Shown here one piece after another: positions 6,273-15,328 of a DNA stretch of 30,726 nucleotides. The first letter of the stretch is position 1, and each line of letters starts with the position of its first letter. Position numbers and translations under genes: made by a program. The notes under the pieces were generated by a model. The model had not been told where the DNA came from and ran no database searches. It saw nothing but the letters and a program-made list of their open reading frames with translations. Origin of the DNA: a virus; IMG/VR virus record IMGVR_UViG_3300020187_000133, positions 1 through 30,726 of that record, one strand, 5' to 3'.

Positions 6273-8346
6273 GATTGATGACGCCATTGGTTTTTTAGAA
6301 ACCGAAACAGTAGCTGACCGCAAATACGCACTTCAGTCATACCTGCGCCAGCCTTATGGCAACGAGGTGGACGGCAAATCAGCAATCGTTACAGGCGAGG
6401 TGGCAGAGGCTATTGACGGCGCATTGCCTGCGTTGGTGCGTATCTTTACAGCATCTGATGAGGTGGCTCAGTTTGACCCCGTATCTCCCGGCGACGAAGC
6501 TGGAGCCAAGCAAGCCACAGACTATTGCAATCACATTCTCCTAAAGGACAACGACGGCGTTATCCTGTTCCACGATTGGTTTAAGGACGCGCTGTTAGAA
6601 AAGAACGGCATTGTCAAGGCTTACTGGGAAGACAAGGAAGACGTTACTAAGGAGACCTATGAGGCTCTAAGCGACGATGAGTTGGCCATGCTGTTGTCCG
6701 ACAAGGACATTGAGGTTGTCGAGCAAGATAGCCAAGAGTTCCCTGTCCTAGACCAAATGGGTATGCCAGCAATTGGCCCAGACGGTATGCCTGCTGTGTA
6801 CGGCATCCACAACATGACAGTCAAGAAGAAGTCTACTTCTGGTCGAGTCAAGATTGAGAACGTCCCGCCAGAAGAATTCATTATCAGCAAGAAAGCCCGC
6901 AAGATGGCTGACGCGCCATTTGTGGCTCACCGTCGGATTATCACTCGCGGCGACTTGATTGCTATGGGCTTTGATAAGGACGTAGTTGAGGGCTTGCCTT
7001 TAGGTGAGACGCTCAGTTATAACCCAGAGCGAGTTATCCGCTACGAGCAGGGTGAGCAGCCTGAAGACAATCAAAGCCTTGACCCTGCAATGCAAGACAT
7101 TGAGGTGTTTGAGTGCTACATCCGCGCTGACATGGATGACGATGGCATTGCTGAGTTGCGCCAAGTCTTTTACGCTGGTAACGAGATTCTGAGCGAGGAA
7201 GAAACGGACTATGTGCCGTTCTACTCCATTTGCCCAATACCAATTCCGCACAAGTTCTTTGGTCAATCATTCGCAGACCGTACAACGGACATCCAGCTAA
7301 TCAAGACGACTATCCTGCGTCAGATGCTGGACAACCTGTATCTGACCAACAACGCCCGTGTGGTGGCTGTTGAGGGGCAGGTTAACCTTGATGACCTGCT
7401 GACATCTACGGCTGGTGGAGTTATTCGTGCGAAGTCACAGGGTGCTGTTACGCAGTTAAACGTGCAGTCTATTGCGGCTCAGTCATTCCCAATGCTGGAA
7501 TACCTAGACCAGACCGCAAGCAAGCGCACAGGCGTTTCTGATGCTTCTCAGGGTCTTGACCCATCTATCCTGCAAAACGTTACGGCAGCAGCAGTTGCGT
7601 CAATGCAGCAGGCTGGGGCTGGCAAGATCGAGATGGTCGCTCGGATATTTGCTGAGACAGGCGTAAAAGACCTGTTTAGGGGCATTATGCACTTGGTCAC
7701 CAAGTACCAGAACAAAGAGCGCATTATCCGATTGCGTGGCGATTACATTGCTGTTGATCCACGTTCTTGGGCGTCTGAGTATGACATCTCTGTTAACGTA
7801 GGCTTAGGCGCTGGAAACCGCCAAGAGCAGATGGCCATGCTTGGCTTGATTGTCCAGAAGCAGGAGCAGTTGCTTGGTGCTTACGGCTTGGGCAACCCAT
7901 ACGTCAGCCCAGCCCAGTACCGCAATACACTGGGTCGCATGGTCGAGGCGGCAGGCTTCAAGGACTCCGCTGAGTTCTACAAGGCCATTCCTCCAGAGTT
8001 GGATCAGCAGTTGCAGAACCCACCTCCACAGCAACAGCAGGTTGACCCGATGGCTCAAGCGGCTATGGCTAAGATGCAGGCTGACATTCAGGCATCACAG
8101 GCCAAGGCACAGGCAGACCTGCAAACCCAGCAGGCCAAAGCACAGGCTGACATCCAACTAGCCCGTGAGAAAGCTGCGGCTGACTTGCAACTACAGCGTG
8201 AGAAGTTTGCCGCTCAGATGGAGTTTGACCGCCAGAAGATGGTGGCTGAGTTGCAGATGAAGCAACAGGAGTTTGAGGTTGAGGCTCAGATCAAGGCTTC
8301 CAAAGTCGCGGCTGGGATTACATCTAACGTAGAGATACCGGGATAA
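6235..8346 (+). CDS. Portal protein
   Basis: This 703-residue protein lies directly after the terminase and has the size and pattern of podovirus portals: an N-terminal region with LRQPYGNEVDGKSAIVTGEV, a central stem and clip region (VNLDDLLTSTAGGVIRAKS), and the block TGVSDASQGLDPSILQN. The last 100 residues, from about residue 597, are a glutamine and alanine rich coiled coil with near repeats of QAKAQAD, probably the crown or barrel helix extending into the capsid. The dodecameric ring is the DNA channel and binds terminase and then the adaptor. An AAGGAAC ribosome site precedes the start, which lies within the preceding gene. Confidence 0.92.
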   Translation: MDTNLLKAILESEIDDAIGFLETETVADRKYALQSYLRQPYGNEVDGKSAIVTGEVAEAIDGALPALVRIFTASDEVAQFDPVSPGDEAGAKQATDYCNHILLKDNDGVILFHDWFKDALLEKNGIVKAYWEDKEDVTKETYEALSDDELAMLLSDKDIEVVEQDSQEFPVLDQMGMPAIGPDGMPAVYGIHNMTVKKKSTSGRVKIENVPPEEFIISKKARKMADAPFVAHRRIITRGDLIAMGFDKDVVEGLPLGETLSYNPERVIRYEQGEQPEDNQSLDPAMQDIEVFECYIRADMDDDGIAELRQVFYAGNEILSEEETDYVPFYSICPIPIPHKFFGQSFADRTTDIQLIKTTILRQMLDNLYLTNNARVVAVEGQVNLDDLLTSTAGGVIRAKSQGAVTQLNVQSIAAQSFPMLEYLDQTASKRTGVSDASQGLDPSILQNVTAAAVASMQQAGAGKIEMVARIFAETGVKDLFRGIMHLVTKYQNKERIIRLRGDYIAVDPRSWASEYDISVNVGLGAGNRQEQMAMLGLIVQKQEQLLGAYGLGNPYVSPAQYRNTLGRMVEAAGFKDSAEFYKAIPPELDQQLQNPPPQQQQVDPMAQAAMAKMQADIQASQAKAQADLQTQQAKAQADIQLAREKAAADLQLQREKFAAQMEFDRQKMVAELQMKQQEFEVEAQIKASKVAAGITSNVEIPG

Positions 8347-8349
8347 AAC

Positions 8350-9789
8350 ATGGCAACAGCACCTACATTTACGCCAGCAGAAGTTGCAATGGGACAAGAG
8401 TTCTTTGCAAGCAACCCAACAGCAAACCAGATTTATGGTCGAGCAAGTGAAATTGGCTTTTCACCAGAACAAGTTGCTGGGTTGTATCAGCAATCAATGG
8501 GTGGCGACTTTACCGGTCTTTTGGGTGGTGTAACTGATTACTTGGGTGGCACTGGTCAAACCCTTGGTGGCGGGTACACAAGTGGTCTGTATGCGCCAGA
8601 GTTGACGCAATTTACGCCAACGCAAATTAGAGACGCGGCTCAAAGCAGGACACCAGAAGGCGGGGATGTGCGTCAGACATTGCTTGATTACGGCACAGGG
8701 GCTGGTTATAACTTTGACCAAATGGATCAGATGCTAGGACTTGCTCCCGGTTCTACGGCGGCTTATAGCGGTAGCCAGTCGGTAGCACCAGTAGCACCAG
8801 TAGGCGTTGACAGCATTGTCAATCAAATTGCAGGCACTTCAGCAGCCCCAGCAACTATCAATGCGCCTCAAGCAATGGGGACGTACGATACAAGCAACTA
8901 CTTTGATCGCTACTTCCCTGTCAGCATAACTGGTGGCGGGACTAACCAGACCACTGGATTGAGTAACGTATCTGGTCAGTCAAGCCTTGCCGACATCTTG
9001 GCTAATATCCAAGGCCAGTACACACCTCAGCAATTTACACAATCTGGTGGTAGCTATGGGGCTGGTCGATTCTTGCCTGCTGACATGGCTCCCGGAATGG
9101 TTAACACCGCTGGCGGCACAGGATTTACTCCTACCGAGGTTTCTAAGGCTACCGAGTACTTTAGTCAGGTTACAGACCCACAGCAGATTTTTGAGCGTGC
9201 TGATGAGATCGGCTTATCTGGTACGCAGTTGGCTGATTTGTTCTCCAAGTCTACAGGTGCAAATTACAACGATGTGTTGCAATCAATCAATAACTGGTCT
9301 GAGGCTACTGGGAATTCTTTAGATGGCGGATACACGCCGGGGTCATCACCTTGGTTTGAGCCAGCGTCTTTTGAGCAATATAGCCAAAGCCTTATTGATG
9401 AATCATTGGATCAAGCTGTTGCAGAAACAATGGGCGTTAGTGGCGGATCATCTGGAGACATTGAAGCTGGCGCTCCTAGTGCATGGTCAGGCATGACAGA
9501 ACAAGAGCGCGGTGCTTGGGTTCAAGCTAATCCCGGCAAATATGTTGCTGGCAAAATGGCGGCAGTAGCACTATTGCCCGGAGGCCAATTGTTAGCAATG
9601 CAACAAGACCCTTACATGGGGATGTCATTGGCTGAGTACGGTGTTGGTAAGGCCGGCAATATTGCGATGGGTGGCTTGTTAGATGAAGGCAAGGGAGCGC
9701 CAGTAGTAACGTCTTCTGGAAACACGGTTAGCGCAATGGAAGCTGCCGTGCAAGCAGCATTGGATCCAGATAATGAATATTCTCCATAA
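8350..9789 (+). CDS. Virion-region protein with duplicated 60-residue module
   Basis: This 479-residue protein has low charge and is rich in Gly, Ser, Thr and Gln. A module appears twice: residues 7-70, beginning FTPAEVAMGQEFF with IYGRASEIGFSPEQVAGLY, and residues 259-325, beginning FTPTEVSKATEYF with IFERADEIGLSGTQLADLF. Each copy is followed by a GGYTxG motif. Helix-rich modules alternate with glycine-rich linkers. It lies 3 bases after the portal and before the scaffold, so it is probably a virion or head-inner protein. I do not recognise the family. A Gly-rich segment near residue 400 (VALLPGGQLLAMQ) might contact membranes. Confidence 0.72.
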   Translation: MATAPTFTPAEVAMGQEFFASNPTANQIYGRASEIGFSPEQVAGLYQQSMGGDFTGLLGGVTDYLGGTGQTLGGGYTSGLYAPELTQFTPTQIRDAAQSRTPEGGDVRQTLLDYGTGAGYNFDQMDQMLGLAPGSTAAYSGSQSVAPVAPVGVDSIVNQIAGTSAAPATINAPQAMGTYDTSNYFDRYFPVSITGGGTNQTTGLSNVSGQSSLADILANIQGQYTPQQFTQSGGSYGAGRFLPADMAPGMVNTAGGTGFTPTEVSKATEYFSQVTDPQQIFERADEIGLSGTQLADLFSKSTGANYNDVLQSINNWSEATGNSLDGGYTPGSSPWFEPASFEQYSQSLIDESLDQAVAETMGVSGGSSGDIEAGAPSAWSGMTEQERGAWVQANPGKYVAGKMAAVALLPGGQLLAMQQDPYMGMSLAEYGVGKAGNIAMGGLLDEGKGAPVVTSSGNTVSAMEAAVQAALDPDNEYSP

Positions 9790-10012
9790 ATCAGAACGCG
9801 CCCAACACCTACTTGAAGACGGGTTTATCACAGAAGTCATTAATGAATTGAAAAATTCAAAGATTAATGACATAATGAACACTAATGAGGGCGATGTAGA
9901 GGCAAGAGAACGTGCTTACACCGTCATCAAGACTCTTGACTTGATCTATGGGCATATTGAAAGCCTAGCGGCTGATACCAAGATTAAGGAAAAGAAGTGG
10001 AAGATTTTGTAG
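9773..10012 (+). CDS. Small helical protein before the scaffold
   Basis: This 79-residue, charged, mostly helical protein starts 17 bases inside the preceding gene. The block ARERAYTVIKTLDLIYGHIE looks like a conserved helix pair. It sits between the portal-side gene and the scaffold, where small head-assembly proteins often occur. No signal peptide or metal motif is visible. No strong ribosome site is seen, so translation probably depends on coupling with the upstream gene. Function unknown. Confidence 0.65.
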   Translation: MNILHKSERAQHLLEDGFITEVINELKNSKINDIMNTNEGDVEARERAYTVIKTLDLIYGHIESLAADTKIKEKKWKIL

Positions 10013-10065
10013 CATTTGGGCTACAACCGTTAGCAGACGGATTCTGTTGATAACTGGACTGACTT

Positions 10066-11046
10066 ATGGATGACACCAACCCTAGCGGGAGTGAACCATT
10101 AAATGTAAATTCTGCGGCATCTGCCTTTCTTGGGCTAATGGGTGACGATAGCGGAGCCGATGAGGGCCAACCTGCTGAAGAACCTGTAGACGAGCAAGAC
10201 GATGTTGTTGAAGCATCTGACGACGATTCCGAGGTGGAATACACCGAAGACTCTGAGGATGATGTGGAAGAAGCTGTTGATGCTGAGCCTGAGACTAAAA
10301 AGTTTAAGGTGAAAGCGGCTGGCGAGGAAATTGAGGTAGAACTTGATGAACTTATTAGCGGCTACCAGCGGAGCAAGGATTACACACAAAAGTCACAAGC
10401 ACTAGCCGATCAGCGAAAAGAAGTGGAAGCACGACAATCGCAGTTGGCAGATGTGCAAAAAGAGCGTGAGGTTTATGCCCAGCGCCTACAAGCAATTGAC
10501 CAGTTCCTTGGTCAGCAAATGGGCGCACAGGAAGACCTCGCAACTCTAAAGGAGATTGACCCAATCGGCTATGCCGTGAAGGTTGCCGAGCGTAGTGAAC
10601 TTGAGAAGCAACGCGCCGTAATTCAATCTGAGCAGCAACGCCTTGCCCAAAAGCAACAAGCGGAGCGCAACGAGCAGTTACAGACGCACTTGCAACGAGA
10701 GTCACAATTGATGTCTCAGGCTATCCCAGAGTTGGCTGGAGAAAAGGGAAATAGCGTTAAAAAGGAAATTATGTCCTACGCTAAGTCACTTGGATTCAGC
10801 GACCAAGAGTTGGGTGCGATTTATGACCACCGCGCGGTGTTAGCTTTGTACAAGGCGATGAAGTACGAGAATCTTCAGAAGTCTAAGCCTGATGCACTAA
10901 AGAAAGTGCAGTCAGCACCTAAGACCATGAAGGCAGGTTCTTCTAACCCTCCTACGAAGTCATCACAAGATAAACAGGTGATGCAGAAGTTGCGTCAAAC
11001 GGGCAAAGTCCGTGATGCAGCAAATGCTTTTGAACGATTCTTGTAA
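10066..11046 (+). CDS. Capsid scaffolding protein
   Basis: The 326-residue protein immediately precedes the major capsid gene. Residues about 25-85 are extremely acidic (runs of D and E), residues 85-110 contain KVKAAGEEIEVELDELISGY, and residues 110-215 form a long glutamine and glutamate rich coiled coil. The C-terminus is basic, with a final ANAFERFL helix, as expected for the capsid-binding end of a scaffold. Scaffolds shape the prohead and leave before or during packaging. No protease motif is seen in it. Composition and position support the call. Confidence 0.88.
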   Translation: MDDTNPSGSEPLNVNSAASAFLGLMGDDSGADEGQPAEEPVDEQDDVVEASDDDSEVEYTEDSEDDVEEAVDAEPETKKFKVKAAGEEIEVELDELISGYQRSKDYTQKSQALADQRKEVEARQSQLADVQKEREVYAQRLQAIDQFLGQQMGAQEDLATLKEIDPIGYAVKVAERSELEKQRAVIQSEQQRLAQKQQAERNEQLQTHLQRESQLMSQAIPELAGEKGNSVKKEIMSYAKSLGFSDQELGAIYDHRAVLALYKAMKYENLQKSKPDALKKVQSAPKTMKAGSSNPPTKSSQDKQVMQKLRQTGKVRDAANAFERFL

Positions 11047-11068
11047 TTAAATTTTTGGAGTATCAAAA

Positions 11069-12016
11069 ATGGCTATCTATCAAACATATACCGCTAAAGG
11101 TCAGCGCGAAGACCTGTCAGACATTATTTATAACATCAGCCCCACTGACACGCCTCTTATGTCTTCCATTGGCAAGACTAAGGCTACGGCTGTTTTGCAT
11201 GAGTGGCAAGTTGACTCATTGGCCGCTGCGTCACTGAGCAATGCCGCTGTTGAAGGTGCAGACGCATCGTCAGCTACTCTGGCTGTTACAACCCGTGCTG
11301 GCAACCGTACCCAGATTTTCCAGAAGACAATCCAGATTGCTGGTACTTTGGAAGCTGTGGACAAAGCAGGCCGGAAGTCCGAAAAAGCCTACCAATTGGC
11401 CAAAGCCTCATCTGAGGTTAAGCGCGATATGGAATTGACCCTGTTAAGCAACCAAGTTGCATCAAACGGAAATAGCACTACCGCTCGCACGCTAGGTGGT
11501 TTGCAGGCATGGCTAAACACCAATGGTGATTTCGGTACTTCTGGCGTGGCTGGTGCTTCTGGTACTACCGCCCGCACAGAAGGCACTGACCGCACCTTTA
11601 CGGAAGACATCCTAAAGACTGTTGTTAAGGAAGTCTATACCGCCGGTGGCAACCCCAAAGTCTTGATGGTCAACCCTGCACACAAGCAGACCGTCTCAGG
11701 CTTTGCCGGTATTGCTGCACAGCGTTACATGGCTCCTAGCAACGAAGCAACGACCATCATTGGCGCGGCTGACGTTTACCTCAGCGATTTTGGCACGATG
11801 TCTGTCGTCCCTAACCGCTTTATGAACGCCACCAACGCTTGCGATGAGACGGCTTTTGTTGTTGACCCAGATATGCTGGCAATCGCTTATCTGCGTCCTT
11901 TCTCTACGAATGAACTTGCCAAGGCAGGTGATTCTGAGAAGACGCAATTGATCTGCGAAGCAACTTTGGAAGTCAAGAACGAAGCTGCCCACGGCATCAT
12001 TGCTGACTTGTTATAA
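11069..12016 (+). CDS. Major capsid protein (SU10/HK97-fold type)
   Basis: The 315-residue protein is the likely main shell subunit. Features include the N-terminal stretch with LSDIIYNISPTDTPLMSSIG, WQVDSLAAAS (hand region), the alpha-helical spine AYQLAKASSEVKRDMELTLL, and a C-terminal part with VLMVNPAHKQTVSGFAG, DVYLSDFGTMSVVPNRFM and ending LEVKNEAAHGIIADLL. This is the pattern of the phage SU10-like capsid family (HK97 fold). A TTGGAG ribosome site precedes it, and a strong terminator follows, consistent with high expression of the head block. No protease cleavage site is obvious. Confidence 0.93.
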   Translation: MAIYQTYTAKGQREDLSDIIYNISPTDTPLMSSIGKTKATAVLHEWQVDSLAAASLSNAAVEGADASSATLAVTTRAGNRTQIFQKTIQIAGTLEAVDKAGRKSEKAYQLAKASSEVKRDMELTLLSNQVASNGNSTTARTLGGLQAWLNTNGDFGTSGVAGASGTTARTEGTDRTFTEDILKTVVKEVYTAGGNPKVLMVNPAHKQTVSGFAGIAAQRYMAPSNEATTIIGAADVYLSDFGTMSVVPNRFMNATNACDETAFVVDPDMLAIAYLRPFSTNELAKAGDSEKTQLICEATLEVKNEAAHGIIADLL

Positions 12017-12033
12017 GTTGACTAGATAGGAAG

Positions 12034-12064
12034 AAGCCTCAGATCAAAAGTCTGGGGCTTTTTT
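12034..12064 (+). terminator. Strong Rho-independent terminator after the capsid gene
   Basis: AAGCCTCAGA (12034-12043) pairs with TCTGGGGCTT (12051-12060), ten pairs with one G-U, around a 7-base loop. A T run spans 12059-12064. It ends the capsid transcript 18 bases after the stop codon. Confidence 0.92.
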
Positions 12065-12081
12065 CTTTATTGAAAAACGGC

Positions 12082-12087
12082 TAAAAT
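12082..12087 (+). promoter_or_regulatory. Candidate -10 element giving a possible leaderless transcript
   Basis: TAAAAT lies 6 bases before the ATG at 12094. Transcription would begin at or next to the A of ATG, so the mRNA would have almost no leader. No ribosome site is seen. No good -35 element is present, so confidence is low. Confidence 0.35.
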
Positions 12088-12093
12088 GTCAAT

Positions 12094-12405
12094 ATGGAAA
12101 ATACTGAATTTCGCAAAACAGTTGGACACGCTGACGGTGATGGTGGTGTTATCTTTGAGACACGCCAAGACGTAAGCGGGATTATTGAGCAGAACCAAAA
12201 AGAGTTTAATCTTTACGATGAGCGTGCTAAATGGTCAGGTGAAGTTTATGGCAACAAGGTGGCCTCCATCCCTTTGACTGTTATTGATGACTTGAACAAT
12301 CAGGGCATCATGCGTGGGTTTCATGTGCTGGACGAAAAGCGTTTCCGTTCATGGCTAAACAACCCTGACAATCGTTTCTTCCGCACTAGACCGGGGAATA
12401 TATGA
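12094..12405 (+). CDS. Connector or virion-assembly protein, unknown
   Basis: The 103-residue protein is charged and mixed in secondary structure. The C-terminal half carries IPLTVIDDLNNQGIMRG and FRSWLNNPDNRFFRTRPG. It follows the capsid terminator and overlaps the adaptor gene by 4 bases, so it is the first gene of the tail-connector block. Proteins of this size here often help head completion, but no family is recognised. It may be translated from a leaderless mRNA. Confidence 0.7.
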   Translation: MENTEFRKTVGHADGDGGVIFETRQDVSGIIEQNQKEFNLYDERAKWSGEVYGNKVASIPLTVIDDLNNQGIMRGFHVLDEKRFRSWLNNPDNRFFRTRPGNI

Positions 12406-13016
12406 GCCTAAGTACCTATGCAGACCTGAAAACATCGGTCGCCAATTATCTTGCTAGGACTGATCTCACAGACCAGATACCTGACTTCATTTCGCTTGCC
12501 GAGCGCCGCATCTTGAGAGAGGTGCGTATTCGTCAGATGCTGGTTTCTTTGGACTTAACAGCCACGGCTGGAAGCAACAAGATCGCCCTGCCTGCCAACT
12601 TCTTGGAGGCCAGAGACTTGGTAGTAGTTGGCAACCCAACTAAGCCGATGAACTACTTGTCTCCATCGGCACTGTCACGAAACTCGCTAAGTTCCGTGTC
12701 TGGGCAACCAGCAAATTACACAATATTGGCGGAGGAGTTTCAGTTAGCCCCGTCTCCAGACTTTGCCTACACCCTAAGTTTGCTGTACTTTGCAAAGCCA
12801 ACGTCATTATCCGATGACAACCAATCAAACATTTTGTTAGTAAATCTGCCAGATATGTTGCTATATGCGGCATTGCTTGAGGCAGAGCCTTACCTGATGA
12901 ATGATGCTCGCTTGGCTACATGGGTATCTATGTATGAGCGTGCCTCTGTGTCTGTTGAGAAGTCTAACGAGACTGGTCAATATTCTGGCGTCCCCTTGGC
13001 AATCAAGGCAGTTTGA
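12402..13016 (+). CDS. Head-tail adaptor protein
   Basis: This 204-residue protein starts in the stop of the previous gene (ATGA). The N-terminus MSLSTYADLKTSVANYL with FISLAERRILREVRI is the helical bundle typical of SU10 and P22-gp4-like adaptors that bind below the portal ring. The middle contains the beta-rich PANFLEARDLVV, and the C-terminus is helical with a flexible tail for the portal interface. It would bridge the portal and the nozzle protein encoded 9 bases downstream. Synteny and the AERRILREVR signature make the assignment fairly secure; the exact subfamily is not certain. Confidence 0.85.
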   Translation: MSLSTYADLKTSVANYLARTDLTDQIPDFISLAERRILREVRIRQMLVSLDLTATAGSNKIALPANFLEARDLVVVGNPTKPMNYLSPSALSRNSLSSVSGQPANYTILAEEFQLAPSPDFAYTLSLLYFAKPTSLSDDNQSNILLVNLPDMLLYAALLEAEPYLMNDARLATWVSMYERASVSVEKSNETGQYSGVPLAIKAV

Positions 13017-13025
13017 AAGTAAAGC

Positions 13026-14468
13026 ATGGCAACACAGCGCATAAGTTTTAATGAATGGTTGCCAGATCAGCCGGGCTTGGCTGGCTCTCTAACTGAGGCG
13101 AAGAACGTCATCTCTCAGGCGGTAGGCTATGGGCCACTGCCACTTCCTACGCCAATTGCTAATGGCGCAGGTGAAACCTTATACACACTGCACCACACAA
13201 GAGACTCGACTAACGAGGCCGTGATTGTGGCGGCTGGGTTGCAAAACGTGTACTCCATATCCTCAATTGGGGACTTTACTAATATATCTGGCACAACATA
13301 CTCAACACCTAACGACAGTCGCATCCGGTTTACGCAGTTTGGCTCCAACACCATTTTTACTAACAACGCTGACAAGCTGCAATACTTCAATGTAAACACA
13401 TCGACACAGTTTGCGGATGTGGCTTCTGACGCTCCTGTGGCTAAGTACATTACGGTTGTTCGTGACTTTGTGGTTGTTGGCAACACATTAGAGGGTGCAA
13501 CGAGATACAGCAACCGAGTGCGCTGGTCTGGCATCAACGATGAGACAGAGTGGACATACTCACAAACGACTCAGGCTGACTATCAAGACGTTCCTGACGG
13601 CGGCAACGTTGTAGGCATTACTGGTGGCGAATTTGGTCTAATCCTGATGGACAAGGGTATCTCCCGAATGTCCTACGTTGGGACTCCTTTTATATTCCAG
13701 TTCGACAACATTAGTCGCGGGATTGGTTGCTTGTCAGAGAACAGCATTGCTCAATATCAGGGTATTACGTTCTTCCTGTCAGACGATGGGTTCTATATGT
13801 GCGACGGCCAGTCCGTTAAGGCCATTGGCTCCGAAAAGGTTGACCGTTGGTTCTTTGATAACGTTGACCTGACGGTGCTAAATACAATGTCTGCGGCGCT
13901 TGACCCAATCCGCAAGCTGGTGGTGTGGAACTTCTTGTCATCAGGCTCACTCCGTAAGCTGTTAATTTACAACTTCAAGACAGGGCGCTGGACTAATGCT
14001 GATGCGGTGACGGACTACATTGCAGACGCCTCCACTGGAACTGTTACGCTTGAGCAACTAGATCAGATTTCTGTATCCATAGATGCCCTAGACCAATCAC
14101 TAGATTCGCCTGCCTATGTTGGCAACCAGAGTTTCCTTGGCGGGTTAAAGGATGATGACGTGTACGCCTTTACTGGCCTACCCAGAAGCGGCGTTATCAT
14201 TACTGGGGACGTAGATGTGGGCGCTAACTCGCTCATCACGCTTGCAAGGCCACAGATTGATAACGGCTCGGCTAATGTGGCCGTGGCGTCTCGCTATCGA
14301 TTGGATGTTGAACCGTCCTATGGCACGCCTGTGGCGGCTAATAACGAGAATAGGGTGTCACTCAGGAACTCTGGTCGCTACCACCGAATAAAGGTTGAGC
14401 CGACAGGAGATAGTTGGCAAAATGCTGTGGCAATTGATATTGACATCGTGCCAAGCGGGGGTCGCTGA
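13026..14468 (+). CDS. Tail nozzle (stabilisation) protein
   Basis: The 480-residue protein matches the beta-propeller nozzle proteins of short-tailed phages (P22 gp10 and T7 gp12 types). Signature blocks are FNEWLPDQPGL at the N-terminus, RVRWSGINDETEW, FGLILMDKGISRMSYVG, GCLSENSIAQYQGITFFLSD and DRWFFDNVDL. Repeated WxxG-type strands over the middle fit propeller blades. A variable domain around residues 340-385 may be an insertion at the tip. It closes the tail tube below the adaptor. The next gene starts at its stop (TGATG overlap). Confidence 0.9.
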   Translation: MATQRISFNEWLPDQPGLAGSLTEAKNVISQAVGYGPLPLPTPIANGAGETLYTLHHTRDSTNEAVIVAAGLQNVYSISSIGDFTNISGTTYSTPNDSRIRFTQFGSNTIFTNNADKLQYFNVNTSTQFADVASDAPVAKYITVVRDFVVVGNTLEGATRYSNRVRWSGINDETEWTYSQTTQADYQDVPDGGNVVGITGGEFGLILMDKGISRMSYVGTPFIFQFDNISRGIGCLSENSIAQYQGITFFLSDDGFYMCDGQSVKAIGSEKVDRWFFDNVDLTVLNTMSAALDPIRKLVVWNFLSSGSLRKLLIYNFKTGRWTNADAVTDYIADASTGTVTLEQLDQISVSIDALDQSLDSPAYVGNQSFLGGLKDDDVYAFTGLPRSGVIITGDVDVGANSLITLARPQIDNGSANVAVASRYRLDVEPSYGTPVAANNENRVSLRNSGRYHRIKVEPTGDSWQNAVAIDIDIVPSGGR

Positions 14469-15262
14469 TGTTTCGTACCGTACCAGTATTTGGAGCAGAC
14501 CAACGTGTAATGTCAGAGGTCGTTCGTGGAATCATGGACGGCAAGACAAACAATACTGGCACAATAACATTTGATACTGGTGGCGCTACAACGACCGTAA
14601 TCAATGACGCTCGCATTGGTGGCGACTCTAAGATCATACTGATACCTTACAGCCTGTCTGCGGCGGCAAGCAACAACTACCCCTATGGGACATTTGAGGA
14701 GAGGGCAGATATTACATTTGCCACAGCCAACACTCCGCAAGTGTTGTCATTAACTAATGCGGATTTCTTGGTTGGCACTTCTTTGGCGGCTAACAAGATA
14801 ACCGTCGCATACTCTGGCGTTTACGATCTAACCGTTTCGGCGTTGTTTGTGAATCAAAGTGTGCAAATTCATGAATCTTTCTTGTGGATTAGGGTTAACG
14901 GCACAGATGTGCCTCATACAGCTACAAAATTTAGCGTTGTTGAGAGCCACGGCGGTATAGATGGCTATATGCCTATTTCAATACACCACCCGATAGAACT
15001 TAGTGCAAATGATTATGTTGAAGTTGTTGCGGCGGTAGACAACACAAGCGTTTATCTTGAGGCTTACGCGGCGCAAACTACCCCATTTGTTAGGCCATCC
15101 ATTCCGTCGTTAATGGCTAATATATCGATGATTGACCCGTCACAGACTGCTGGCACGGCGCATGAGCCTTATATCGTATCCGTTGGCAAAGGAACAGCCA
15201 CTGTGTCGCATTTTGCTAATTCTGTAATTGGTAAAACTTACGCTTATGTCATTGTGGGATAA
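14468..15262 (+). CDS. Jelly-roll or C1q-like virion protein
   Basis: This 264-residue protein starts MFRTVPVFGADQRVMSEVVR and continues with glycine and threonine rich strands. The central stretch YSGVYDLTVSALFVNQ, SFLWIRVNGTDVP and NDYVEVVAAVDNTSVYLEAY follows the strand pattern of C1q/TNF-like jelly-roll domains, common in trimeric phage tail and host-contact proteins. No enzyme residues were seen. Because it directly follows the nozzle (overlap TGATG), it may cap or decorate the tail. Its fold is inferred from pattern only. A candidate promoter follows it for the next block. Confidence 0.65.
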   Translation: MFRTVPVFGADQRVMSEVVRGIMDGKTNNTGTITFDTGGATTTVINDARIGGDSKIILIPYSLSAAASNNYPYGTFEERADITFATANTPQVLSLTNADFLVGTSLAANKITVAYSGVYDLTVSALFVNQSVQIHESFLWIRVNGTDVPHTATKFSVVESHGGIDGYMPISIHHPIELSANDYVEVVAAVDNTSVYLEAYAAQTTPFVRPSIPSLMANISMIDPSQTAGTAHEPYIVSVGKGTATVSHFANSVIGKTYAYVIVG

Positions 15263-15280
15263 GCAAATGATTGATATAAT
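15252..15280 (+). promoter_or_regulatory. Sigma70-like promoter with extended -10
   Basis: TTGTGG (15252-15257), a 17-base spacer and TATAAT (15275-15280) form a good promoter. The triplet TGA just upstream of the -10 box gives the extended TGn element. It would drive the three internal virion genes and perhaps the fibre block. It overlaps the end of the preceding gene and is the best promoter in the window. Confidence 0.7.
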
Positions 15281-15306
15281 GACTCTAGGACGACCGCCTA
15301 CGAGTC
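15281..15306 (+). other. Hairpin at the predicted 5' end of the transcript
   Basis: GACTCTAGG pairs with CCTA-c-GAGTC across the loop ACGACCG, with one bulged C. It begins immediately after the TATAAT box, so it spans the likely transcription start. It could stabilise the 5' end of the mRNA or act as an operator. An AAAGGA ribosome site follows before ATG 15329. Confidence 0.5.
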
Positions 15307-15328
15307 CATTCTTTGAAAGGAACTGACT

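Noticed and set aside
13127-13537. 136-residue minus-strand frame
   Set aside because: Antisense to the nozzle gene; the product has no recognisable features.
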